A stretch of DNA of 64,000 nucleotides from CAJMNU01 sp905214855 (GTDB taxonomy: Bacteria > Bacillota > Clostridia > Lachnospirales > Lachnospiraceae): positions 1 through 64,000 of the forward strand of contig CALADM010000010.1 of the NCBI GenBank assembly GCA_937890595.1. Direction: 5' to 3'. The position numbers and the translations under genes were made by a program. The notes under the pieces are model-generated. The model was not told the DNA's origin. It made no database searches and was given only the letters and a program-made list of their open reading frames with translations. Positions 24,665 to 33,727 of this stretch are shown piece by piece (within the stretch, counting starts at the first letter, position 1; each line of letters begins with the position of its first letter).

Positions 24665-24754
24665 ATGTTTCCTCTCCCTTTCCTACTCCTTATAGTGGAG
24701 CATGTCGTATACCTTAGTTACTGTTTTTATTATAAGAAACCCTGTGCTTTTTGG

Positions 24755-25633
24755 CTAGTTAAAACTTGTCATATCAATGGCATTTTTTTGTCTTTTTCCT
24801 GCCATCTTCTCCAAATTTCTCCTATATTCTCCCGGAAGCACATCAAAGCGTTTCTTAAATGCAGCTGCAAATGCCTTACTATTCGGAAATCCATGATTTA
24901 AAGCAATATCTCCGATATAATGATCTGTCTCCACCAGTTCCTGAACAGCAAATTCCAACCTAAGATTCTGAAGAAATGTCTTATAATTCATACTTGCATA
25001 TTTTCTAAACATCCTCGATAAATAGGCAGATGAAAAGCCAAAATGAGATGCGATCAGTTCCAGACTCAATTCTTGGTTATAATTTTCCCTTATATAATCT
25101 GTAATATCAGAAAGACGGTTCAGATTCCTGTTCTGTCTCAAAAGTTCTCTGTCTGATTCATCTATTTTGTATTCTGTCACCATCTCATACAACATCAAAG
25201 AAAACAGACCATTGACAGCCAGATTATAGCCATATTCCTTTTTCTCATAAATCTCAAACATCTGTCTGATCCTGTCCATGATCGCATAGTCATTCCCATT
25301 TTTTGACCGCATAAAATAAATGTAATCGTCCACCCCCAGATATCCATTGAAATTCTTCAAAGGAATCTGAAGCACAATCGTTCGGTTTGGAACAGGCGCT
25401 TCGATTTCATGCAATTCGTTGGAATTCACCAGAATAAATGGATTCTCTTTGGAACTGAGGGGATATAAAACATCATCAATATAAAAATTCAGTCTTCCCT
25501 CACACACCACATAAATCTCTACAGATCTATGCCAGTGTTTTGGGACACGGTATTTTCCCCCTGCTCCCTCAAAAGGGAACATTCTAAATGTAAGATCTTC
25601 ATTCGGAATTACAATCTCATGCTTATAATTCAT
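24755..25633 (-). CDS. AraC family transcriptional regulator of the isomerase operon
   Basis: The protein has 292 residues. Residues 1-130 form an AraC-type cupin sensing domain (His-Trp-His-Arg-Ser-Val-Glu-Ile). Residues 185-285 are the double helix-turn-helix, with Ile-Ala-Ser-His-Phe-Gly-Phe-Ser-Ser-Ala-Tyr-Leu-Ser-Arg-Met-Phe and a second helix pair ending Gly-Glu-Tyr-Arg. It lies at the head of the sugar operon in the same direction, 90 bases before fsa, so it most likely senses the sugar degraded by that operon. Confidence 0.92.
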   Translation of the reverse strand: MNYKHEIVIPNEDLTFRMFPFEGAGGKYRVPKHWHRSVEIYVVCEGRLNFYIDDVLYPLSSKENPFILVNSNELHEIEAPVPNRTIVLQIPLKNFNGYLGVDDYIYFMRSKNGNDYAIMDRIRQMFEIYEKKEYGYNLAVNGLFSLMLYEMVTEYKIDESDRELLRQNRNLNRLSDITDYIRENYNQELSLELIASHFGFSSAYLSRMFRKYASMNYKTFLQNLRLEFAVQELVETDHYIGDIALNHGFPNSKAFAAAFKKRFDVLPGEYRRNLEKMAGKRQKNAIDMTSFN

Positions 25634-25707
25634 CTATTATCTCACTCCATTCTCATCTGAAATCCAAATTTTCATGCCACTGCAAAATCAGATGTTTCTC
25701 TTAACTC

Positions 25708-26877
25708 TTAGTAAATTGCCCTGACACCCAGATCAGAATCCAATGTATTCATATTATATAAGAGCAGGATATCCGTGATCTCTGCATGTTCCTTTATAAA
25801 TTTGGAAGGTCCTGTTTTATAATATCTGGTATCAAATACATAAATTTTCTTATAGTGATGTGCCAAAAAAGGTACTAAGGAATTTGCATAACTGTCCTTG
25901 ATCAAAACAAGCACACGATCTGATTCTGCTGTTTTATTTTCAATTTCTACAAGCGGATGAATATTATCCAAAAACAGAGAATATTTGTCTTTTTTCTGGA
26001 GATAATCCAGATTATACAGACTATCCGTAACCATTCCGGTATCCTGATATGTCACTGTCAATGTATCCTTTGGATGATCAAACAATGTGATCGTATCCCC
26101 ATCCCGTGTATAATCATTTACCTTGGAATAAATCGTTCCTTTAAATTCCTGTGTTACCTCCCGTTTATCCCAATCTTCCAGTTCTACTGCCTCAAATCCT
26201 TTTTCTTTGCAATATGCACGGTATGCCTGATATGCCCCATAAGATGTCCAGTGATGGTCTGTCCGATAAAACATCTGCTCATTCTGTGCCTTTAACAGAT
26301 CTTCACTACAATCAATTTGATTCATTCCAACACCTTGATAGATCTCCTCTGCCGTTTTCATCTGATCAGGCACAGAGACAAAGGGTGGTAATTTTTCTTC
26401 ATATACCCACACTGCAGTTGGGATCAGCATCAGATCCATCTCCTGATCTGGCAGCTTTTCTGCAAAATTATGCAAGATTCCAATGATCTTATCTGTATTT
26501 TTAGGTCTTTGATATTCTTCGATCAAATATCCATCATCTGCAATATACACACCATTGATCTCACATTTCCCAAGTGCAATTTCAGTCTTTGTCTTCATTC
26601 CCATAAAAAAATCTCGAAATGGAAAATGATCGGACACATAAGAACTAAGATCTTCCATATAAGAACCATCTTTTACATTTTCCCAAGACCATTTAGGAAA
26701 AGCCTCCAGATAACGGTTTTCCTGCTCAGAAAAGCTCTCTTTTTTCATTCCGATCAGTCCCACAGAACCTCCCAAAATGCACAAAGACAAGACAACAGCG
26801 GTTATGGTATGCCATCTATTTTCTCTTTCCATATGTTTTATATGTTTCACTTTCTTTTTTATTCTTTTATCTGCCAA
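25708..26877 (-). CDS. DHHW family protein (AlgJ/AlgX-like, surface polysaccharide acylation)
   Basis: The 389-residue protein has one N-terminal membrane span (about residues 24-42 from the first start) and an extracytoplasmic SGNH-like domain. It holds the family motif Arg-Thr-Asp-His-His-Trp-Thr and a Ser-bearing Lys-Asp-Ser-Tyr-Ala-Asn. Such proteins work with an MBOAT acyltransferase to put acetyl groups on secreted glycans; the MBOAT partner lies two genes upstream in the operon. The start is TTG 26877, or Met 26832; the ribosome binding site is weak for both. Confidence 0.85.
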   Translation of the reverse strand: MADKRIKKKVKHIKHMERENRWHTITAVVLSLCILGGSVGLIGMKKESFSEQENRYLEAFPKWSWENVKDGSYMEDLSSYVSDHFPFRDFFMGMKTKTEIALGKCEINGVYIADDGYLIEEYQRPKNTDKIIGILHNFAEKLPDQEMDLMLIPTAVWVYEEKLPPFVSVPDQMKTAEEIYQGVGMNQIDCSEDLLKAQNEQMFYRTDHHWTSYGAYQAYRAYCKEKGFEAVELEDWDKREVTQEFKGTIYSKVNDYTRDGDTITLFDHPKDTLTVTYQDTGMVTDSLYNLDYLQKKDKYSLFLDNIHPLVEIENKTAESDRVLVLIKDSYANSLVPFLAHHYKKIYVFDTRYYKTGPSKFIKEHAEITDILLLYNMNTLDSDLGVRAIY

Positions 26878-26921
26878 ACGCTTCTTTTTGGCAAATATTT
26901 ACTCCCTCTTGGGAAAACAAT

Positions 26922-27614
26922 TTAGCCAGCCTCTCCTACTATATCTCTTAATAGAAATGCTAAATCATCCATATTTAATTCACTTATTTCATATTGTGCG
27001 TCAACTTCTTTAATCGGTATCCACACAAATGTTTCTACCTGCTCATTTTTATAGAACTCTTTGTCATTTGTATAGAAATCCTTATATGCATCACTCTTTC
27101 CAATATCATCCCAATTGATATACCGTTTTTTGTATTCTGCTATTGGATTTCCAAAAAACTTCATCTGTGTATATCTAATTTCTGTGTTATACAACCAGTG
27201 TCGCATACCTGTTATTCTTCTACACCCATATCCAAAGTACTGACCAACTAAGTAGTATTTGTCATTGCAACTCTGTACTCTCAATATTATTTTAAGTTTA
27301 TCAAACAATATCGTTGTTTTACATTCATACGAATTTATCAACTCTACTTCTTTATCTACATATTCAAATTCTTTTTCTTGTACTATTTCACACGCAACTG
27401 ACTGTACAATATTGAGTTCTGGATTCGTAGTATAATAGTCTGTAACAATCTCTCCAAACTTTGATCTATAATATCTCTCTATTGTACCTACATCATGTCT
27501 ACATTGCAATGGCAGCCATTTTTTCTCAAATTTTTCTAAATCCTCTACAAACCAAAAAGTTGTTCCATCACATATAGGAATACAATTCTGGTCATATAAT
27601 GTTATTTTATACAT
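26922..27614 (-). CDS. Orphan protein of 230 residues inserted in the acylation locus
   Basis: I do not recognise the family. The protein has no signal peptide or membrane span and is rich in Tyr, Lys, Ile and Glu, with aromatic motifs such as Thr-Phe-Trp-Phe-Val and Tyr-Phe-Gly-Tyr-Gly-Cys-Arg-Arg. It begins Met-Tyr-Lys-Ile-Thr-Leu-Tyr-Asp-Gln-Asn, reminiscent of small accessory genes on phages and integrative elements. Base composition is more AT-rich than the MBOAT gene beside it. It splits the DHHW-MBOAT pair, which normally adjoin, so recent insertion is likely. Confidence 0.7.
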   Translation of the reverse strand: MYKITLYDQNCIPICDGTTFWFVEDLEKFEKKWLPLQCRHDVGTIERYYRSKFGEIVTDYYTTNPELNIVQSVACEIVQEKEFEYVDKEVELINSYECKTTILFDKLKIILRVQSCNDKYYLVGQYFGYGCRRITGMRHWLYNTEIRYTQMKFFGNPIAEYKKRYINWDDIGKSDAYKDFYTNDKEFYKNEQVETFVWIPIKEVDAQYEISELNMDDLAFLLRDIVGEAG

Positions 27615-27661
27615 AGTATTTTCTCTCTTTATAGAAACTCAATTTTAAAAGTAGGATTCAT

Positions 27662-29098
27662 CTAAAAACGGAAATACAAGAATGGATTATAGGTATCATT
27701 CACCAAATACGCAGTTGTCAGTAAAAACAAGCCAATATAAGCCAATACGCTCAAAAAATGCATTCCCTGTACACATACATGTACCCCAGCTCCAGAACGC
27801 TTTGCAAAATTCTCAAATATTCTCTGCAACATCGGGTACACAGGAAACGCCAGCACAACTGCGATCAAAAGCACCACTGCATAATTTCCTAAATACCAAA
27901 GTACATCTGTATGCATCACTGGATTTCCCGCAAGTCCAAACATGGATTGTACATACAAGCTCAGTTCTCCCATATCATCAAAGACAAACAGGACAAATCC
28001 CATGAGTACGATCAGTAATGTATAAACATGCTGCAATGGTTTCCAAATGGATGCCAGCTTTTTTCCCCACACATACTTTTCCAACACAAGCAGTACTCCA
28101 TAATAAAGCCCCCAAAGGACAAAATTCCATGCTGCTCCATGCCAAAGCCCTGTCAAAAGCCATACAACTAACATATTGCGCAAATGTTTCCAGACAGAAA
28201 CCCGATTTCCTCCAAGTGGGATATAAACATAATCACGAAACCATGTGGAAAGGGAAATATGCCATTTTCTCCAGAAATCTGTCACAGAAACTGCTGACAA
28301 AGGATATCGGAAGTTTTCCATAAAATGAAAACCAAGCATCCATCCCATACCAATTGCCATATCACTGTATGCACTGAAATCAAAATACAATTGGAGTGTG
28401 AATGCTGCTGCTCCTAACCATGCAGATGCCACAGAAAGCTCTCCAGACGGAACCGCCCGAATCAACTCCCACATTGCCCCCACCTGATTGGCAATCAACA
28501 CTTTCTTAAATAACCCCTGCATAAAACGCAGTGTTCCTTTTACAAATCCGTCCCAATTGATCGTTCTTTTATGCAATTCTTCATGAATCGTAGAAAAACG
28601 CACAATAGGACCTGCCACAAGCTGTGGGAACATAGAAACATAAGTCAGATACGTAAAATAATTCTTTTCTGGCGGAACTTCTCCCCGATACCGATCAATA
28701 CTATAACTCATAGTCTGAAATGTAAAAAAGCTGATCCCCACCGGAAGTCCCAATTTCAGTGGTTCTATAGAAAGGGAAAACAGCGTATTCACTGTCTCGA
28801 TCGCAAAATCTGCATACTTAAAAAATCCAAGAACTGACAGATTTATTATGACAGAACAACATAAAAAGAACCGCCGTTTTGGCTTTGTAGTCCCAAATCG
28901 TTCCATCAACAATCCATTTACATAATCTACTGCTGATGCAAACAGCATCAATAAGATATATACTGGTTCACCCCATGCATAAAACAAAAGACTAAACACC
29001 AAAAGAACGTAATTCTTCAGGGCAAATGGCACTATATAATACAAGCAAAGACATGCTGGCAAGAAAAAAAATAAAAACGGTATGCTGCTAAAAACCAT
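27662..29098 (-). CDS. MBOAT family O-acyltransferase
   Basis: This 478-residue polytopic membrane enzyme (about 11 spans) passes acetyl groups across the membrane to surface glycans (AlgI/DltB type). It shows Phe-Tyr-Ala-Trp-Gly-Glu-Pro near the start, the Arg-Gly-Glu...Phe-Pro-Gln-Leu-Val-Ala-Gly-Pro-Ile block, Trp-Arg-Lys-Trp-His-Ile-Ser-Leu-Ser-Thr-Trp-Phe-Arg-Asp-Tyr, and the catalytic His in Thr-Gly-Leu-Trp-His-Gly-Ala-Ala-Trp-Asn. ATG 29098 has GGAGG 6 bases upstream. It overlaps the end region of the lipoprotein gene. Confidence 0.95.
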   Translation of the reverse strand: MVFSSIPFLFFFLPACLCLYYIVPFALKNYVLLVFSLLFYAWGEPVYILLMLFASAVDYVNGLLMERFGTTKPKRRFFLCCSVIINLSVLGFFKYADFAIETVNTLFSLSIEPLKLGLPVGISFFTFQTMSYSIDRYRGEVPPEKNYFTYLTYVSMFPQLVAGPIVRFSTIHEELHKRTINWDGFVKGTLRFMQGLFKKVLIANQVGAMWELIRAVPSGELSVASAWLGAAAFTLQLYFDFSAYSDMAIGMGWMLGFHFMENFRYPLSAVSVTDFWRKWHISLSTWFRDYVYIPLGGNRVSVWKHLRNMLVVWLLTGLWHGAAWNFVLWGLYYGVLLVLEKYVWGKKLASIWKPLQHVYTLLIVLMGFVLFVFDDMGELSLYVQSMFGLAGNPVMHTDVLWYLGNYAVVLLIAVVLAFPVYPMLQRIFENFAKRSGAGVHVCVQGMHFLSVLAYIGLFLLTTAYLVNDTYNPFLYFRF

Positions 29099-29109
29099 GT
29101 TGTCCTCCA

Positions 29110-29883
29110 CTATGAAATTTCATTCTGGATAATATTCTGGATCTGATCTGCATGATCGGAAATCACCAGATACACATATGCACCTGATACTTTTACGTCA
29201 CTTTTGCTGACAATATCATACTGTTCTGGAAGATAATTCTCCATCTCTGCTTTTTTCTCATCAATCACCATCTGAAGTGCTGTTGTCAGACCATCTATCT
29301 TTTCTGAGTCCTTTGCCTTCATGATAATAACTGTTTCTGCTGAAACAGCATCTTCAGACATAGCAAAAATGTATTCTTCCAAAGCATCTGTATCAACTCC
29401 ATAATAATTTGTTATAAATTCATCTGGCATACTGACCATGGAATGCAGTTCTACCTTTCCTTTGATCTCCTGATAAATCTCATTGACTGATTTTGTCTGT
29501 ACTGTCTGTTCGCTTACAGAGGATGCCTCCATCTCTTCTGGTTTTTCCGTTTCCTCTGGTTTTTCTGCTATTTCTGTCGCAGATTCTCCCTGTTTTGTCA
29601 CATCTTCTGTCTCTGTCGGATTCTCTTTTGTCATATTCTCTTCTATCGTATTTTCTATATTGTCTTCCTCCTTTTTGGATGTTTCCATCTTTTTTTCAGA
29701 AACTGTTACTGTCTCCTCAACACTACTGCTCTCTGCTATCTCCAGTGTTACTTTTTCTGTACTTTCTTCCACAGAAGCCTTTGCCTCTGTTTGGATCGTT
29801 TCCTTCTGACCGCATCCCACCAACATCAGGCAGGCTGCTGCCATACACATCCCCTTTGTCCAGTTTTTATATTGTTTTTTCAT
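29110..29883 (-). CDS. DUF4358 lipoprotein
   Basis: The 257-residue protein has a lipoprotein signal with lipobox Leu-Val-Gly-Cys at residue 24. A Glu/Thr/Ser/Lys-rich linker (about 30-130) follows, then a C-terminal DUF4358 domain (Ser-Met-Pro-Asp-Glu-Phe, Tyr-Gly-Val-Asp). The family is repeatedly found beside MBOAT, DHHW and SGNH genes; its activity is unknown. ATG 29883 has AGGGAG and AAGG upstream. Co-transcribed with MBOAT and SGNH. Confidence 0.85.
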   Translation of the reverse strand: MKKQYKNWTKGMCMAAACLMLVGCGQKETIQTEAKASVEESTEKVTLEIAESSSVEETVTVSEKKMETSKKEEDNIENTIEENMTKENPTETEDVTKQGESATEIAEKPEETEKPEEMEASSVSEQTVQTKSVNEIYQEIKGKVELHSMVSMPDEFITNYYGVDTDALEEYIFAMSEDAVSAETVIIMKAKDSEKIDGLTTALQMVIDEKKAEMENYLPEQYDIVSKSDVKVSGAYVYLVISDHADQIQNIIQNEIS

Positions 29884-30011
29884 GTCCTTTTCTCCCTTGT
29901 TCTTAATATTCAAAACACAGCTTTCCTGTCCATCTGAGATATACACCTTTCAGTTATCCAGTGTCTTTATCTTTTGCCATTTTGCTGCTATCGTTCTTCA
30001 TCCTACATCTT

Positions 30012-30974
30012 TTACTGTAGTGCTGCTGTCTCAGCTGCCGTTTCCTCTGTCACAACTTCCTGTGGTTGTGGTGTCCACTTTAATATATTTCTTGCATACT
30101 CTCTCAATGTTGCTGACCAAACATCATATGCAGCACTTGTCTGATGAACATATTGATCGCTGCAATATACAGCAGCAAGTCCCCCAGTCTCATCGGATAA
30201 AGGAGTAGCCAAATCCACAAATCCCCATCCATTCTCTAGTGCGATCTGATGCATTTTTTCATTAAACTGACGTATATTATCATTGTTTAACTTACCTTTT
30301 CCTTTTCCATTTAAAGTATATGTCATACTCAAAATATGGATCTTGGCATCCGGACTGGTCCCCAAAATCTTTCCGATTAATTCTTTATATTTTTCACAAC
30401 TTCCTTCTACACCACTGATATTTAAATCATTTAATCCAAAAAACAGAAAAACTTTTTTTACCTGCATCAACGCAATAGAATCCCAGATCAGCCGTTTTTG
30501 CCCCTGATATACCGGATGAACACTTTTGGAACTAACCTCCCAAAATGCGTTATGAGCTGATAAACTTCCTGCAGCCAAAAATTGCATATTAGCCAGATAA
30601 GTATCCTGACGACGCATTGCATAATTTCGGAAACCTACCATCACAGAATCCCCCACAAATACAGAATCCTTAAAAAACTGGTCAATTTCTTCTTCTGCAA
30701 CTTCTCGTTCTGTTGGTTCTGCTTCTTTCGAAGCATCCAAACTCTCTTCTGTCTCAACAGATGCCATCTTTGAAGAACTTTCTTTCTCTGCCTGCTCTTC
30801 TATTTTATAAGATGCCGGACCATTCAAATTGCTTGTCTCAATCTCTGTCTGCTCTGCATCATATGACATTGGTCCAACATCAGAGGAAGCCTCTACTTGA
30901 AATACACCCACACTCAGCCCTACAGCAGCAGCGATTCCCCCTATCCATCTTACTACTTGACTACATTTTTTCAC
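30012..30974 (-). CDS. Secreted SGNH/GDSL hydrolase family protein
   Basis: The 320-residue protein has a signal peptide or anchor (residues 8-30), an acidic linker to about 95, then an SGNH fold: Val-Phe-Val-Gly-Asp-Ser-Val (nucleophile Ser), Phe-Gly-Leu-Asn-Asp-Leu (oxyanion Asn), and Asp-Gln-Tyr-Val-His (Asp/His). It is probably an acetylesterase or acetyltransferase acting on the same glycan as the MBOAT. The start is GTG, with GGAGA 10 bases upstream. It is the first gene of the acylation operon, divergent from the GH2 gene. Confidence 0.85.
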   Translation of the reverse strand: MKKCSQVVRWIGGIAAAVGLSVGVFQVEASSDVGPMSYDAEQTEIETSNLNGPASYKIEEQAEKESSSKMASVETEESLDASKEAEPTEREVAEEEIDQFFKDSVFVGDSVMVGFRNYAMRRQDTYLANMQFLAAGSLSAHNAFWEVSSKSVHPVYQGQKRLIWDSIALMQVKKVFLFFGLNDLNISGVEGSCEKYKELIGKILGTSPDAKIHILSMTYTLNGKGKGKLNNDNIRQFNEKMHQIALENGWGFVDLATPLSDETGGLAAVYCSDQYVHQTSAAYDVWSATLREYARNILKWTPQPQEVVTEETAAETAALQ

Positions 30975-31168
30975 TTTTCTTTTCTCCTATGTCAAAATTT
31001 ATCCTATTTCCAGATCTTATGATCTTGATATCAGTATAATCGTACACCTCTTTTATTTCAAGTCAATTTCTATGACGAAACTCTTTCCTTTTTCTTTCCT
31101 TTTTTACAATCTCTGAAATTGTCCTATTTTTACGCAAAATCTTCCTCACACATCTGTCTAAAAACGGG

Positions 31169-31231
31169 TATAATAAAGACAAGGTGATACTTCAAAACAG
31201 GCAGCGATTCACATTCCTGTAAACGATAACC
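31169..31231 (+). promoter_or_regulatory. GH2 promoter region with candidate catabolite-response element
   Basis: TATAAT (31169-31174) serves as -10, with a weak -35. About 40 bases downstream is TGTAAACGATAACC (31218-31231), matching the cre consensus TGWAANCGNTNWCA at 13 of 14 positions, placed for a CcpA roadblock. The rest of the 313-base divergent spacer shows nothing else I can support. Confidence 0.6.
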
Positions 31232-31287
31232 TCAATAAGAACTATCACATAAACGTATAAAAATACAATTAAGAAAGGATGCTGATT

Positions 31288-33555
31288 ATGAGAAATAAAA
31301 TTTCTTTCAATGATTCATGGGCTTTTTCAAAATCCTGTACTTCCCTTCCAATGTCTTTCCCTACAGACTGGGAAATATTAGATCTTCCTCATACTTGGAA
31401 CGCTCTGGATGGACAGGACGGAAACAGTGACTATTACCGTGGTGCATGCTGGTATGTCAAAGAGTTTGAAAAACCATTTATTGCACCTGGAGATCGCATT
31501 TACTTAGAATTTGAAGGAGCTGCTGCTGTTGCAGACATCTATGTCAATGGCTCTAAAGTCGCACACCATGAAGGCAGTTATTCCACATTCCGTGCAGACA
31601 TCACAGATCTTTTAGAGGAAACAGGCAATCTGGTATGCGCCTGTGTGGATAATTCTAACCGCAGCTATATCTATCCTCAGGTTGCTGATTTCACTTTCTA
31701 TGGAGGTCTGTACCGAGATGTCAATCTTTTGGTTGTATCTGATACCCATTTTGAACTGGATTATCAGGGAACAGAAGGAGTCAAAGTGACATCCGAGATC
31801 AAAGGTGAGGATGCCCTCATCAAATTGGATGCTTGGGTATCCAATGCAGCAGAATCTGACAGTGTACAATTTTTGATCACAGATGCAGACGAATATCCTG
31901 TAGCTGAAGCCTTTGTTCCTGCATCTGCCCATGTTTCTACTCAGCTTCTTCTTCCAGATGTCCATCTCTGGCAAGGTGTAACTGATCCATATCTCTACAC
32001 TGTGACAGCCCGTGTCATCCGAGCTAACGATGCCATCGATGAAGTATCTGTCAATCTTGGTGTACGTGAATATTGTGTAGATCCTGAAAAGGGATTTTTC
32101 TTAAATGGTGTTTCCATGCCTCTGCGTGGCGTTTCCCGCCATCAGGATCGCCTTGGTGTCGGTAATGCATTGTATGAAGAAGAACATTGGGAAGATGCTC
32201 TAATGATCCGTGAACTTGGTGCAAACACAGTCCGTCTTGCACATTATCAGCATAATCAGGCGTTCTATGATGCTTGTGATGCACTTGGTCTGATCGTTTG
32301 GGCAGAGATTCCATTCATCTCTGTTATGAACCCTGATCCTATGGGACATGAAAACTGCAAGAGCCAGATGCATGAGCTGATCCTTCAGAATTATAACCAT
32401 CCATCTATCTGCTTCTGGGGTATCTCCAATGAGATCACCATTGGCGGTGAAGTTCCGGGACTCTTGGAAAATCTCCATGACCTGAATGAACTTGTACACA
32501 GACTGGATCCTACCCGTATGACAACTATGGCGCAAGTTTCCATGTTGTCTATGGACAGCCCTCAGAACCAGATCACAGATGTTGTCAGCTACAATCATTA
32601 CTTTGGATGGTATGGTGGAACTCTGGATATGAATGAAAAATGGCTGGATGATTTCCATGCAAAATATCCGGATCGTCCATTGGGTATCTCTGAGTATGGT
32701 GCAGAGGGAATCATTACTTATCACAATGACAATCCAAAATGTCGTGACTATTCTGAAGAATATCAGGCAGTATACCATGAACATATGGCAAAGATCATTG
32801 ATGAGCGTCCATATCTCTGGGCTACTCATGTATGGAATATGTTTGATTTTGGATGTGATGCCAGAGATGAGGGCGGTGTAAAGGGACGCAATAATAAAGG
32901 TCTTGTATCTTTGGACCGCAAGACCAAAAAAGATGCATATTATCTTTATAAAGCATACTGGAGTGATGAACCATTTGTCCATATCACCAGCAAACGCTAT
33001 GCAAAACGTACAGGTGATACGATCACCATTAAGGTATACTCAAACCTCCCATCCGTTACTCTCTTTTTGGATGGCAAAGACATGGGAACACAGACAGGAT
33101 CCAAGGTATTCCTGTTTGAAAATCTTCCATTCACTCCTGGATTCCATACTGTTATCGCAAAAAGTGATCTGTTCAAAGATTCTGCTACCTTTGAAAAAGT
33201 GTCAGAACCAGTTGACGCTTATGTGCTTCCAGCATCTGATGATGATGGTGAAGGCGCTCCAAACTGGTTCGATATTGTAGATATCAGTGCAGCCCCTGCA
33301 GAGATGACATTCCATCCTGACTTCTACTCTATCAATGACACAGTAGGGGAACTGATTGAAAATCCACAGGTTCGCACACTCCTTGAATCTGCCATCTCTA
33401 CAACAATAGGGATGAATATAAAAGCAAATATGTTAGGAATGGTTGCCCAGAGACCTTTGAAAGATGTCACTATGCTGGTCAATAAAGAAAAAGCTCCTGC
33501 TGGTCTGATCGAATCTCTGAATGCAGAGCTCCAGAAAATCAAAAAAGTACAGTAA
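31288..33555 (+). CDS. Glycoside hydrolase family 2 (beta-galactosidase type)
   Basis: This 755-residue enzyme has no signal peptide and is intracellular. It has a GH2 sugar-binding domain (1-180), an immunoglobulin-like domain (180-280) and a TIM barrel (280-580) with acid/base Glu382 (Gly-Ile-Ser-Asn-Glu) and nucleophile Glu469 (Ile-Ser-Glu-Tyr-Gly). It then has a second Ig-like domain and a 105-residue C-terminal part (about 651-755) that is not standard for GH2. The sugar is probably a beta-galactoside, but other beta-glycosides are possible. ATG 31288 is preferred to 31279, which overlaps the ribosome binding site. Confidence 0.92.
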   Translation: MRNKISFNDSWAFSKSCTSLPMSFPTDWEILDLPHTWNALDGQDGNSDYYRGACWYVKEFEKPFIAPGDRIYLEFEGAAAVADIYVNGSKVAHHEGSYSTFRADITDLLEETGNLVCACVDNSNRSYIYPQVADFTFYGGLYRDVNLLVVSDTHFELDYQGTEGVKVTSEIKGEDALIKLDAWVSNAAESDSVQFLITDADEYPVAEAFVPASAHVSTQLLLPDVHLWQGVTDPYLYTVTARVIRANDAIDEVSVNLGVREYCVDPEKGFFLNGVSMPLRGVSRHQDRLGVGNALYEEEHWEDALMIRELGANTVRLAHYQHNQAFYDACDALGLIVWAEIPFISVMNPDPMGHENCKSQMHELILQNYNHPSICFWGISNEITIGGEVPGLLENLHDLNELVHRLDPTRMTTMAQVSMLSMDSPQNQITDVVSYNHYFGWYGGTLDMNEKWLDDFHAKYPDRPLGISEYGAEGIITYHNDNPKCRDYSEEYQAVYHEHMAKIIDERPYLWATHVWNMFDFGCDARDEGGVKGRNNKGLVSLDRKTKKDAYYLYKAYWSDEPFVHITSKRYAKRTGDTITIKVYSNLPSVTLFLDGKDMGTQTGSKVFLFENLPFTPGFHTVIAKSDLFKDSATFEKVSEPVDAYVLPASDDDGEGAPNWFDIVDISAAPAEMTFHPDFYSINDTVGELIENPQVRTLLESAISTTIGMNIKANMLGMVAQRPLKDVTMLVNKEKAPAGLIESLNAELQKIKKVQ

Positions 33556-33619
33556 AAGGAACTGGTCATCTGTTGTAAAGTGCAACAAAAGATAAAAAAT
33601 CCCTAAACATATAAAAAAT

Positions 33620-33680
33620 ACTCCCTCCCATACCAGACAGGCTCAAACATCTTGCCTGCGGTATGGGAGGGAGTTTATTT
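33620..33680. terminator. Strong bidirectional terminator
   Basis: A perfect 15-base stem ACTCCCTCCCATACC (33620-33634) / GGTATGGGAGGGAGT (33660-33674) with an inner CAGGC / GCCTG stem, then TTTATTTT. It lies between the convergent GH2 and TIM-barrel genes. Confidence 0.9.
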
Positions 33681-33727
33681 TAAATCACTATGGCAGCCTC
33701 ATTTATTCTATTCTGCTTGAATCCTTT

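Noticed and set aside
32200..32982. Minus-strand 260-codon open frame opposite GH2
   Set aside because: It is a shadow of the GH2 catalytic domain with no ribosome binding site or family match.
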